Positions 1 through 6,734 of a DNA stretch of 11,306 nucleotides are shown in pieces (within the stretch, counting starts at the first letter, position 1; each line of letters begins with the position of its first letter). Both the position numbers and the translations under genes were made by a program. This DNA comes from Bacteroidota bacterium (GTDB lineage Bacteria > Bacteroidota > Bacteroidia > Bacteroidales > Lentimicrobiaceae), in the NCBI GenBank assembly GCA_023434665.1, contig JAEYSM010000070.1, positions 1 through 11,306 on the forward strand. Direction: 5' to 3'. The notes under the pieces are model-generated. The model had not been told where the DNA came from, made no database searches, and saw only the letters and a program-made list of their open reading frames with translations.

Positions 1-1
1 T

Positions 2-268
2 TCAAGTGACATCGTTCTTTATCAAAACAATCCAAATCCCTTTGCTTCAACCACTCGTATAAAGTTTGAGATCCCAACATCAAGGAAGGTAAAACTATCA
101 GTATATAATATGCTAGGACATGAGGTGGCAACACTTGTTAATGATCAGATGAAACCGGGAACAAATGAAGTAGTATTTGATGGCTCAGAATACCCTGGTG
201 GAATGTATTTCTATAAATTATTTGCCGGAAGCCAGGTTGAGACCGGGAAGATGATTCTAATTAAGTAA
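2..268 (+). CDS. C-terminal fragment of a secreted protein with a T9SS type A sorting domain (5' truncated)
   Basis: Frame 2 is open from the window edge to a TAA at 266-268, giving the last 88 residues of a protein that starts outside the window. The visible part is a complete Por-secretion-system C-terminal sorting tail. It opens with the QNNPNPF motif (residues 9-15 of the fragment), continues with TTRIKFEIP, then VKLSVYNMLGHEV, the GxxEVxFDG and YPGGMYFYKL strands, and ends with TGKMILIK. Proteins with this tail are exported by Sec, cross the outer membrane through the type IX secretion system, and have the tail removed on release or surface anchoring. The tail says nothing about the catalytic or binding role of the missing N-terminal part. 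The family is restricted to Bacteroidota and near relatives, which helps place the organism. A strong terminator follows about 70 bp downstream, so this is the last gene of its transcript. Confidence 0.93.
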   Translation, partial: SSDIVLYQNNPNPFASTTRIKFEIPTSRKVKLSVYNMLGHEVATLVNDQMKPGTNEVVFDGSEYPGGMYFYKLFAGSQVETGKMILIK

Positions 269-338
269 TCCTACTCTTTTCTGGTGTCCTGTTCAAATAC
301 GCTGACACCAATCGGATAGAACTTGTTGGAATTGGGAA

Positions 339-372
339 AGGAGGGAAGCAATTTGCTTTCCTCCTGTTTTTT
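339..372 (+). terminator. Rho-independent terminator after the T9SS-tail gene
   Basis: Left arm 339-350 (AGGAGGGAAGCA) pairs with 354-365 (TGCTTTCCTCCT), with one G-T wobble and a 3-nt loop. A run of six T follows at 367-372 on the plus strand. On the minus strand the sequence after the hairpin (TTTCCCAATT) is a poor U-tract, so it mainly serves the plus-strand gene. It lies between two convergent genes and could also slow minus-strand transcription past the hydrolase gene. Confidence 0.9.
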
Positions 373-448
373 ATTTAGGACTGATGAAGCCGGTGTAAAA
401 GATTTATGAGTGCCTGAATTTAAATAAGAGATACTCGCAAAGTGAGGT

Positions 449-1270
449 CTATTCAATGTGAAAAAGTTCCGACCTTTCACCTCTTGCCAGTGCCCTGATA
501 ACAGTACCGTTGAGTTCGATACCTTTGTTCTGAAAAGCTTCTTGAAGAGTTTCGAGAGCCCTCCCGGGGGTATTGTTTTCTGCACTAAGATGCCCGAGGA
601 TGATATGGGTTATGTCTTTCCGGAAATTATCGGCCAGAAAACCTGCTGTATGTTTATTGCATAAATGCCCGGTCGGTCCATGTATCCGGTTTTTGAGGTG
701 TTGCGGATAGGAACCGAATAACAGCATGTTTTCGTCATAATTCGATTCTATGACCATTGCATCACACTTTCGCAGATAGGGAGCTACATTGTCACATATG
801 TAACCGAGATCTGTGGCAATTGTGATGCTTTTTATATTATCGCTGATATTATAACCTACAGACCCGTGAGCATCATGTGATGTTGGGAAAGCTTCAACAG
901 CGAAACCACCAACAAGATATCTTCTGAATGGTTTAATTTCATGATACATCGATTGATCGACATCAAATGTCCTCCGGTTTCTCAGAATTCCTTTCCAGGT
1001 CCCTTCTGTGCAATAAACCGGTATCTGGTGTCTTTTGGTAAGTCGTGTCAGTGCGCCAATATGATCTATGTGATCATGGGTGATGAAGACTGCTTTAATG
1101 CGTTCGATACCGATGCCTATTTCATCGAGTGACTTTCTGATTCTCCGGGTGCTGATACCGGCATCGACGAGAATTCCCTCTTCACCATTCCCAACATAGT
1201 GGCAGTTACCACTGCTGCCGCTGGCGAGTGTGCAAAATTCAAACGGATGAGAAAAAAGAGTAGCCGGCAT
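449..1270 (-). CDS. MBL-fold metallo-hydrolase, YycJ/WalJ type
   Basis: This 273-residue protein of the metallo-beta-lactamase superfamily opens with the family hallmark LASGSSGNC (residues 15-23) and the strand GILVDAG. The metal-binding motif THDHIDHIG gives H65, H67, D69 and H70. Further likely ligands are H132 (SHDAHG), D154 (ATDLG) and H227 (ILGHLS), enough for a two-metal site. No beta-CASP domain, signal peptide or membrane segment is visible, so it should be cytoplasmic. Relatives (YycJ/WalJ) are linked to cell-wall regulation in Firmicutes and to nuclease activity; the substrate here cannot be read from sequence. The frame can be extended to a TTG at 1303, but that codon lies upstream of a likely promoter box. 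The ATG at 1270 puts the hallmark motif at a normal distance from the N-terminus and is preferred. It lies 65 bp downstream of the cytochrome gene on the same strand. Confidence 0.9.
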   Translation of the reverse strand: MPATLFSHPFEFCTLASGSSGNCHYVGNGEEGILVDAGISTRRIRKSLDEIGIGIERIKAVFITHDHIDHIGALTRLTKRHQIPVYCTEGTWKGILRNRRTFDVDQSMYHEIKPFRRYLVGGFAVEAFPTSHDAHGSVGYNISDNIKSITIATDLGYICDNVAPYLRKCDAMVIESNYDENMLLFGSYPQHLKNRIHGPTGHLCNKHTAGFLADNFRKDITHIILGHLSAENNTPGRALETLQEAFQNKGIELNGTVIRALARGERSELFHIE

Positions 1271-1286
1271 GCTTATTAAACAACTA

Positions 1287-1318
1287 GGTGCAAAAATAAT
1301 CAAAATTTTGTTTGCACC
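1287..1318. repeat. Inverted repeat between cytochrome and MBL hydrolase genes
   Basis: GGTGCAAA (1287-1294) and TTTGCACC (1311-1318) are perfect 8-bp complements separated by 16 bp. The spacer holds a perfect 10-bp palindrome, CAAAATTTTG (1301-1310). On the minus strand the right-hand arm overlaps the putative TATTTTTG promoter box of the hydrolase gene. It could be an operator or an RNA hairpin after the cytochrome gene. No U-tract follows on the minus strand, so a canonical terminator is unlikely. Confidence 0.5.
1291..1298 (-). promoter_or_regulatory. Putative -7 promoter element (TATTTTTG) of the MBL hydrolase gene
   Basis: The minus strand reads TATTTTTG, an exact match to the Bacteroidota -7 consensus TAnnTTTG, 20 nt before the ATG at 1270. 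No convincing -33 TTTG is visible at the usual distance. The sequence is AT-rich, so a chance match is possible. If real, the hydrolase can be transcribed independently of the cytochrome gene. Confidence 0.45.
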
Positions 1319-1335
1319 GGATAATCAGGCCAGTC

Positions 1336-1929
1336 CTACAATTCATCCGGTGGTATCGGGGCAGGAACCACGTTACTTACCGGTTTGGTATTCTTGAGAT
1401 ATGTAAAGATTGCCCTCAGATCTTCGTCGCTAATGTTAGCAAAGTTTTGCCATGGCATAGGAGGCAGTATCATGCGGCTGTTGTCGAGACCCTTGTATTT
1501 TCCTTCTTTCATTGCTTTGCGGAATTGCTCTTCTGTCCAGTTGCCAATACCTGTAGGATCAGATGTGAGGTTGGCTGCAAATGACATTCCCCATGGGCCG
1601 GCAAACTGAGTAACATCTAAGTTCATTAGAAGCCAGTTTTTCCTCAAAGCACCTTTGTCTGCATCCATTATTTCGCGGTCTGCCGGATAGCCTCCCAGCA
1701 TACTTTCTTCAATGATCTCGGGCATGCCCTGAACATTCATTCTCTTAGGTGAGTGGCAGTCGTGGCATCCGGCGATGGTAACCAGATATTCGCCTTTCTC
1801 TATCAGTTCCTGCTCAGTGAGCTCTGCTTTTTCAGCTGGCTGATCTGAATCTCTTTCACTCTGACCGGTGCAATAGGTTAAAATGAACAATGAAGTCAGA
1901 ATTGCTAACAATGTAAAAATTTGTTTCAT
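1336..1929 (-). CDS. Mono-haem c-type cytochrome, probable lipoprotein
   Basis: From the ATG at 1929 the product is 197 residues. It starts with a short basic n-region (MK), a hydrophobic core and a cysteine at residue 20 (LTYC). This resembles a lipoprotein signal, although Tyr before the Cys departs from the strict lipobox. A charged linker follows, rich in Ser, Asp and Glu. The haem-binding motif CHDCH (C55, C58, H59) sits in GEYLVTIAGCHDCHS. The distal axial ligand is probably M158 in LPPMPWQNF (M153 is the alternative), followed by the class I cytochrome C-terminal helix pattern ISDEDLRAIFTYLKNTKPV. The protein should be exported, haem-loaded and anchored at the periplasmic face or outer membrane, acting as an electron carrier or as an accessory to a periplasmic oxidoreductase. 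No partner enzyme lies next to it. An in-frame TTG at 1953 would add MFHQKPRI before the signal peptide and is rejected. Confidence 0.9.
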   Translation of the reverse strand: MKQIFTLLAILTSLFILTYCTGQSERDSDQPAEKAELTEQELIEKGEYLVTIAGCHDCHSPKRMNVQGMPEIIEESMLGGYPADREIMDADKGALRKNWLLMNLDVTQFAGPWGMSFAANLTSDPTGIGNWTEEQFRKAMKEGKYKGLDNSRMILPPMPWQNFANISDEDLRAIFTYLKNTKPVSNVVPAPIPPDEL

Positions 1930-1950
1930 GATTCTTGGTTTTTGATGGAA

Positions 1951-1958
1951 CAATTATA
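1951..1958 (-). promoter_or_regulatory. Weak candidate -7 element (TATAATTG) for the cytochrome gene
   Basis: The minus strand reads TATAATTG 21 nt before the ATG at 1929. It differs from TAnnTTTG at one position. No clear -33 box is present at the right spacing. It is offered as the best candidate in the divergent region, not as a confident site. Confidence 0.25.
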
Positions 1959-2104
1959 TTTAAAACAGTGCAATCATTTTCTTACTTCTAGAGTCCAGAC
2001 ATTCAGATCGGCAAAACAGTTATTTTAAATAATTTTGCTTTGATTTTGTGTCTGTAATATATTTAACCGGTAATGATGTTTTAATTGAAACGAAGGCTAT
2101 TCAG

Positions 2105-2135
2105 TAATGTTCAATACCTGACTAAATAATGTTCA
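2105..2135. repeat. Direct repeat TAATGTTCA upstream of ispG
   Basis: TAATGTTCA occurs at 2105-2113 and again at 2127-2135, a period of 22 bp or about two helical turns. Both copies are followed within a few bases by an ATA/ACC-like tail. They lie 38-68 bp upstream of the ispG -7 box, on the same helical face, as expected for paired regulator sites. The region is AT-rich and chance is possible. Confidence 0.3.
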
Positions 2136-2172
2136 TAATAACCTTCATTATAGTTAATCTCGTACTAACGGA

Positions 2173-2180
2173 TATCTTTG
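2173..2180 (+). promoter_or_regulatory. Putative -7 promoter element (TATCTTTG) of ispG
   Basis: TATCTTTG matches TAnnTTTG exactly and is separated from the ispG ATG (2185) by only CAGA. In Bacteroidota the transcript starts a few bases after this box, so the ispG mRNA should be leaderless or nearly so. No good -33 TTTG is seen near 2150. Confidence 0.6.
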
Positions 2181-2184
2181 CAGA

Positions 2185-3909
2185 ATGAATTATAAATCAC
2201 GTGTGATCAATGTCGGAGGGTTATTACTGGGTGGAGACAACCCCATACGAATCCAGTCGATGACCAATACCCAGACTCTTGACACGGATTCCACAATCAG
2301 GCAATCAATAAAATTAATTGAGGCAGGATCTGAACTTGTCAGAATTACTGCGTCGGGAATTAAAGAAGCCGAAAATCTTATCAATGTCAAGCGAGAAATA
2401 AGAAATGCCGGATTTTCAATTCCCCTTGTGGCAGATATTCATTTTAACCATCGTTCGGCAGAAATTGCGGCCGCAATAGTTGAGAAGGTAAGGATTAATC
2501 CCGGAAATTATGTAAGTAAAAGTCATGCTTCAACCACCAAAATGTCGGGTGTTGATTTTCGTAATCCAGTGCTATGGAATCCGCCATCTTTGTATGATCA
2601 GGAGCTTGAGCTTATAGAACAGAATCTAAAACCACTTGTAGGAATATGCATGGACCATGGGACAGCCATAAGGATTGGTGTAAATCATGGTTCTCTTGGG
2701 AACCGGATTATTAATCGCTTTGGGGATACTGTTGAAGGGATGGTAGAATCAGCGTTGGAGTACGCAAGAATATTTGATCGTCTGTCGTTTGGTAACTTGG
2801 TGATATCGGTTAAATCGAGCAATACCCGGATAATGGCCGACGCATATGTTTTATTGGCTGATAAGCTTATGGAGGAAGGATTGAATTTCCCGCTCCATAT
2901 TGGCGTGACTGAGGCGGGAAATGGAATTGAAGGCCGGATGAAATCGATTGTCGGTATTGGTGCTGTATTGAATCATGGTATTGGTGACACTATCAGGGTA
3001 TCGCTGACTGAAGATCCGGTAAATGAGATTTCTGTTGCAAAGGCCATCGTTAAAAGGATTGGAAGAGGTGGACAGGTGCAGAGCACTAATTTGGCCGCCT
3101 GTAGAAAAGAACCAACGATGAGCAATGAGCCAATCATTCGGGACGATCTGCTTTTAGATTCTAAAAGCTCTGAGACTAAAGATGATCGGCAGCAGTATGG
3201 GGGTTTCCCGAAGCGAGAAGATCCTGCCGGTTTATTTTTAAAACACCGGGAGCAGGTATTTCAGGCATCTCCTGATGGAGAAATAAAGAGAATAACACCG
3301 GAACCTTTTATTTTAATGGCCCCGGCTAATGAAGTGGATTCATCCGTCAGGTTGATGAGAGCTTCAGGTAATTTAAGTCCGGTTATTCTTCAGAGTTGTG
3401 TAAAAGCCAGAAACCTTGAGGAATTAATGATCGAAAACTGTCTGCATCCAGGCACATTGTTATTGAATGGCATTGGACAAGGTCTGTGTATTGATGTGTC
3501 TGATCTTCAGAATAGCTTTCCAGATACCCATTCTCAGCTTGATTTTTCGTTTATCAAGGAGATAATCGATTACGGGTTTCAGATCCTTCAGGCAACAAGA
3601 GCAAGATTTACCACGAACGAATATATTGCCTGCCCATCATGTGGAAGAACCCATTTTGATATTGAAAAACGCCTTGAGGAAGTAAAATTGGCTACCGCCC
3701 ACCTCAAAGGGCTTAAGATTGCTGTCATGGGGTGTATAGTAAACGGCCCCGGTGAAATGGCTGATGCCGATTATGGATATGTCGGTGCGGGAAAAGGTAA
3801 GATAACTCTTTACAGAGGAGAGCAGGCTGTGATTAAAAATATTCCTGAAGCGGAGGCTGTACAACAATTACTACTTTTAATTCAGGAAGATAAGAGAGGA
3901 AGTATCTGA
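2185..3909 (+). CDS. ispG: 4-hydroxy-3-methylbut-2-en-1-yl diphosphate synthase (long, three-domain form)
   Basis: IspG (GcpE) reductively converts methylerythritol 2,4-cyclodiphosphate to HMBPP, the penultimate step of the MEP isoprenoid pathway, in the cytoplasm. The 574-residue product has an N-terminal TIM barrel (about 1-290) with PIRIQSMTNTQT (20-31), LVRIT, ADIHFNH and IRIGVNHGSLG (162-172). The C-terminal iron-sulphur domain (about 475-574) has CPSCGR (C483, C486) and GCIVNGPGE (C517, E524), the three Cys and one Glu that bind the 4Fe-4S cluster. Between them lies the extra A* domain found in plants, Chlamydia and Bacteroidota, absent from E. coli-type enzymes of about 370 residues. 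Here the barrel-to-A* linker (about 298-350) is polar and poorly recognisable, and the total is at the short end for the long form as I recall it. The gene is monocistronic, divergent from the cytochrome gene and convergent with pgk. All catalytic residues are intact. Confidence 0.97.
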   Translation: MNYKSRVINVGGLLLGGDNPIRIQSMTNTQTLDTDSTIRQSIKLIEAGSELVRITASGIKEAENLINVKREIRNAGFSIPLVADIHFNHRSAEIAAAIVEKVRINPGNYVSKSHASTTKMSGVDFRNPVLWNPPSLYDQELELIEQNLKPLVGICMDHGTAIRIGVNHGSLGNRIINRFGDTVEGMVESALEYARIFDRLSFGNLVISVKSSNTRIMADAYVLLADKLMEEGLNFPLHIGVTEAGNGIEGRMKSIVGIGAVLNHGIGDTIRVSLTEDPVNEISVAKAIVKRIGRGGQVQSTNLAACRKEPTMSNEPIIRDDLLLDSKSSETKDDRQQYGGFPKREDPAGLFLKHREQVFQASPDGEIKRITPEPFILMAPANEVDSSVRLMRASGNLSPVILQSCVKARNLEELMIENCLHPGTLLLNGIGQGLCIDVSDLQNSFPDTHSQLDFSFIKEIIDYGFQILQATRARFTTNEYIACPSCGRTHFDIEKRLEEVKLATAHLKGLKIAVMGCIVNGPGEMADADYGYVGAGKGKITLYRGEQAVIKNIPEAEAVQQLLLLIQEDKRGSI

Positions 3910-4121
3910 ATAAATTGAGGAATTCAGCAGATGAAGTATCTGAACCACTGAAATTGTGGTTGCCCCTATACAAATGCCCAGGGACACTTTGTTTGAATAC
4001 ACTGTTTGACCACTCATAATTGGTTGATTGTTCAATTGCCAGGGATCAGAGTATGGCAAGCAGTGTCGGAAGAACAGATACTAATATAAGAAGTTTTTTT
4101 CAGATATATACATTTTGTAAT

Positions 4122-4157
4122 AAAAAAAACGCAGAATTCTTAAAAATTCTGCGTTTT
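4122..4157 (-). terminator. Rho-independent terminator of pgk
   Basis: AAAACGCAGAATT (4126-4138) pairs perfectly with AATTCTGCGTTTT (4145-4157), leaving a 6-nt loop. Read on the minus strand, the stem ends in a run of eight T (4129 down to 4122). It begins 24 nt after the pgk stop codon. On the plus strand only four T sit at the foot of the stem, so it may also weakly stop readthrough from ispG. The rest of the 271-bp ispG-pgk gap shows only a 6-bp inverted repeat (3943-3961, AACCAC/GTGGTT) with no U-tract, and no convincing gene. Confidence 0.9.
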
Positions 4158-4180
4158 AAATTGTGGTTAAGTACTTACAA

Positions 4181-5437
4181 TTATTCTTCAATGGCAGCGA
4201 CGCCGGGGAGTACTTTACCTTCGATGAATTCGAGCATAGCACCGCCGCCTGTGCTGACATAACTTACCTTATCTGCCAGTTTAAATTTATTTACAGCGGC
4301 AACCGAATCACCACCGCCAACCAGCGAGAAAGCTCCTTTTTCAGTTGCACGTGCTATTGATTTCGCAATTTCAACGGTTCCTTTTTCAAAAGCAGGCATT
4401 TCGAAAACTCCCATTGGCCCATTCCAAAGAATGGTATGAGATTCCATCAGAATAGTGTCGAAAAGTTTAACTGATTCAGGACCTATATCCAAACCTAACC
4501 AGCCGTCGGGAATTTCGCCGGCATTTACAGTCATGGTAGCTGCATCATTTACAAATCCATCAGCCACTACGGCGTCTACCGGCAGTATGATATTAACACC
4601 ATGCATTTTAGCCCCTTCGAGTGTGTTAATAGCAAGTTCAAGCAGGTCGTCTTCAACCAGTGAATTACCTATTTTACCGCCCATTGCCTTTATGAATGTG
4701 AACATCATACCACCGCCTATAATCAGGTTATCAACATTGTCGAGCAGATGGTTAATGATTTGTATCTTGCCTGATACTTTTGCTCCCCCCAAAACAGCAG
4801 TGAATGGTTTTTTACCTTCTTTGAGGACTTTATTCAAACTGGCAACTTCCTCATTCATCAGATATCCAAACATTTTATCGTTGGGGAAATAGGCTGCAAC
4901 AAGTGCTGTTGATGCGTGTGCCCTGTGGGCAGTTCCAAATGCATCATTGACATAGCAATCAGCGTAAGAAGCAAGTTTTTTTGTGAACTCCTTTTGGCGT
5001 TCTTTGACTGCGGCTTTCGCTGCTTTCTTTTCTTCTTCCGGGATATCATCTGCAAGCCTCGGCTTTCCTTCTTCTTCCTCGTAGTAGCGGAGGTTTTCGA
5101 GTAGCAGGACTTCTCCCGGCTTCAATTCAGCACTGAGTTTCGCTGCTGATTCGCCCATGCAGTCGTCGGCAAATTTCACTTCCCTGCCAATTTTTCCGGA
5201 GAGATAAGGAAGAATGTGTTTCAGAGATAGCTTATTTTCAAAGTTCTTTTTTGGTCTACCCAGATGTGACATAAGAATTACAGAACCACCCCCCGACAGA
5301 ATCTTGTGGATTGTAGGCATAGCTGCATCAATGCGGGTGGTATCAGTAATTTTCAGACCATCATTCAAAGGTACGTTGAAGTCGACCCTTACGAGAGCTC
5401 TTTTTCCTGTAAAATCATATGAATCAATACTTTTCAT
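4181..5437 (-). CDS. pgk: Phosphoglycerate kinase
   Basis: PGK interconverts 1,3-bisphosphoglycerate + ADP and 3-phosphoglycerate + ATP in glycolysis and gluconeogenesis; it is cytoplasmic and monomeric in most bacteria. The 418-residue protein carries the full signature set: RVDFNVPL (17-24), SHLGRP (57-62), LLENLRY (112-118), NDAFGTAHR (164-172), GGAKVSGK (217-224), WNGPMGVFE (338-346), GGGDS (374-378) and STGGGAMLEF (395-404). The N-terminal (3PG) and C-terminal (nucleotide) Rossmann-like lobes are both complete. A charged insert of about 25 residues after LRYYEEEEG (roughly 124-150, Lys/Glu/Ala-rich) makes it longer than the usual 390-400 residues; I recall similar lengths in other Bacteroidota. 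The start is an ATG preceded by an AT-rich leader without a Shine-Dalgarno site. It has its own terminator and is divergent from the aminotransferase gene. Confidence 0.98.
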   Translation of the reverse strand: MKSIDSYDFTGKRALVRVDFNVPLNDGLKITDTTRIDAAMPTIHKILSGGGSVILMSHLGRPKKNFENKLSLKHILPYLSGKIGREVKFADDCMGESAAKLSAELKPGEVLLLENLRYYEEEEGKPRLADDIPEEEKKAAKAAVKERQKEFTKKLASYADCYVNDAFGTAHRAHASTALVAAYFPNDKMFGYLMNEEVASLNKVLKEGKKPFTAVLGGAKVSGKIQIINHLLDNVDNLIIGGGMMFTFIKAMGGKIGNSLVEDDLLELAINTLEGAKMHGVNIILPVDAVVADGFVNDAATMTVNAGEIPDGWLGLDIGPESVKLFDTILMESHTILWNGPMGVFEMPAFEKGTVEIAKSIARATEKGAFSLVGGGDSVAAVNKFKLADKVSYVSTGGGAMLEFIEGKVLPGVAAIEE

Positions 5438-5465
5438 AGGGTATATATTATATTTTTGAAGATAA

Positions 5466-5473
5466 CGAAGATA
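5466..5473 (-). promoter_or_regulatory. Candidate -7 element (TATCTTCG) of pgk
   Basis: The minus strand reads TATCTTCG 28 nt before the pgk ATG, one mismatch from TAnnTTTG. A second TATCTTC begins 9 bp further downstream (5458-5464). Either could position the polymerase. No -33 box is evident. Confidence 0.3.
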
Positions 5474-5522
5474 CTAAAATATTTGTTAACATCACTTACA
5501 GACCGAGAGTTCAATAAAAGGC

Positions 5523-5530
5523 TATCTTTG
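5523..5530 (+). promoter_or_regulatory. Putative -7 promoter element (TATCTTTG) of the aminotransferase operon
   Basis: This exact TAnnTTTG match lies 21 nt before the ATG at 5552. It is the same octamer as the ispG promoter. It would drive the aminotransferase, omega-amidase and helicase genes. No TTTG is found at the usual -33 distance. Confidence 0.55.
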
Positions 5531-5551
5531 CTAAAACTTTAATTGCATATA

Positions 5552-6709
5552 ATGGATAATTTTGAAGGCAACATCATTTCGAAGCTCCCCACTACCGGAA
5601 CCAGCATTTTTGCTGTAATGAGCGGTCTCGCAAAGGAGCATAATGCCATCAATCTTTCGCAGGGATTTCCTGATTTTCCGGTGAGTGAAAAGCTTATTTC
5701 GTTAGTTAACGAGAATATGCGCAAAGGGCACAATCAATATGCCCCAATGCCTGGAATTTTCCAACTCAGGGAGAGGATTTCGGAGATGTTTCAGGAAAGG
5801 TACAAGGCTAATTATCATCCTGATTCAGAAATCACCATTACTGCAGGTGCAACTCAGGGACTGTTTTCAATTATATCTGCATTTGTAAGGCAAGATCATG
5901 AAGTAATTATTTTCGAACCGGCCTATGATAGTTATGGTCCTGCCATCAGGCTCCAGGGTGGAATGGTTAAATATGCAACATTAAAGGGGGCTGATTATTC
6001 CATTGACTGGGATACTTTTCCATCCTTAATATCGGGTAATACAAGGATGATCATCATTAACTCGCCCCATAATCCTACAGGCAGCATCATCAAGTCTTCA
6101 GATTTGAAGAAACTTGAGACTTTGGTGAAGAATCGTGATATCATTGTAGTTAGTGATGAAGTGTATGAGCATCTGATATTCGATGGCCTTCGTCATGAAA
6201 GTGTATGCAAATATCCTTCCCTGGCAAAACAGTCAATTGTTGTGGGCTCTTTTGGAAAGACGTTCCATGCCACCGGATGGAAATGCGGGTTTGTTCTTGC
6301 TCCTTCAAATCTTTCAGCGGAGTTCCGTAAGGTGCATCAGTTTACCGTTTTCGCAGTCAACACTCCTGTTCAGTATGCTATTGCTGAATTCATGAAGGAT
6401 AAAGAAAATTATCTTCATTTAGGACAATTTTATCAGGAAAAGCGTGATGCTTTTTTAAAAATGATCAAAGGGTCGAGATTTAAAGCAGTACCAGCAAAAG
6501 GTACTTATTTTCAGCTCCTCAATTATGAAGATATCAGTGATGAGAAAGAGTTTGATTTTGCAGTAAGGCTTACCAAAGAGTATAAACTGGCATCAGTGCC
6601 GGTTTCGTCTTTCTACTATAACCAAAAGGACGACTGTATGTTGAGGTTCTGTTTCGCAAAAACCAACGAAACTCTTGAAAAAGCTGCTGAAATAATTTGC
6701 CGTATCTGA
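5552..6709 (+). CDS. PLP-dependent aminotransferase, YbdL/MtnE-like (probable methionine/glutamine transaminase)
   Basis: This 385-residue fold-type I (class I/II) aminotransferase has INLSQGFPDFP (33-43), NQYAPMPG (61-68), the cofactor-binding GATQGLFS, NSPHNPTG (170-177), SDEVYEHLIFDG (D202 and Y205 contact PLP), SFGKTFHATGWKCG with Schiff-base lysine K236, and the carboxylate-binding arginine R365 in CMLRFCFAK. SQGFPDFP together with VNTPVQYAI is typical of the YbdL methionine aminotransferase / kynurenine-glutamine transaminase K subgroup, rather than AspC. The likely reaction is transfer of an amino group between methionine (or glutamine, aromatic amino acids) and 2-oxo acids such as 4-methylthio-2-oxobutanoate. 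The next gene, 25 bp downstream, is an omega-amidase, which supports glutamine as donor. An in-frame TTG at 5543 would add three residues; the ATG is preferred. Exact substrate preference cannot be settled from sequence. Confidence 0.93.
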   Translation: MDNFEGNIISKLPTTGTSIFAVMSGLAKEHNAINLSQGFPDFPVSEKLISLVNENMRKGHNQYAPMPGIFQLRERISEMFQERYKANYHPDSEITITAGATQGLFSIISAFVRQDHEVIIFEPAYDSYGPAIRLQGGMVKYATLKGADYSIDWDTFPSLISGNTRMIIINSPHNPTGSIIKSSDLKKLETLVKNRDIIVVSDEVYEHLIFDGLRHESVCKYPSLAKQSIVVGSFGKTFHATGWKCGFVLAPSNLSAEFRKVHQFTVFAVNTPVQYAIAEFMKDKENYLHLGQFYQEKRDAFLKMIKGSRFKAVPAKGTYFQLLNYEDISDEKEFDFAVRLTKEYKLASVPVSSFYYNQKDDCMLRFCFAKTNETLEKAAEIICRI

Positions 6710-6734
6710 TTGTTTAAGCTTAAAATATTTATTT

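Noticed and set aside
283..309. Inverted repeat GGTGTC ... GACACC after the T9SS-tail gene
   Set aside because: Only a 6-bp stem with a 15-nt loop and no U-tract. The stronger hairpin at 339-372 explains termination.
3943..3961. Hairpin AACCAC/GTGGTT after ispG as an ispG terminator
   Set aside because: The stem is only 6 bp and is followed by TGCCCC rather than a T-run.
3877..4059. 60-codon minus-strand reading frame in the ispG-pgk gap
   Set aside because: It overlaps the end of ispG, has no recognisable domain, and sits between two convergent genes with no promoter-like box. Composition looks like a chance frame.
4455..4892. 145-codon plus-strand reading frame opposite pgk
   Set aside because: It is a shadow of the intact pgk gene; the Ser/Pro/Ile-rich translation has no domain features.
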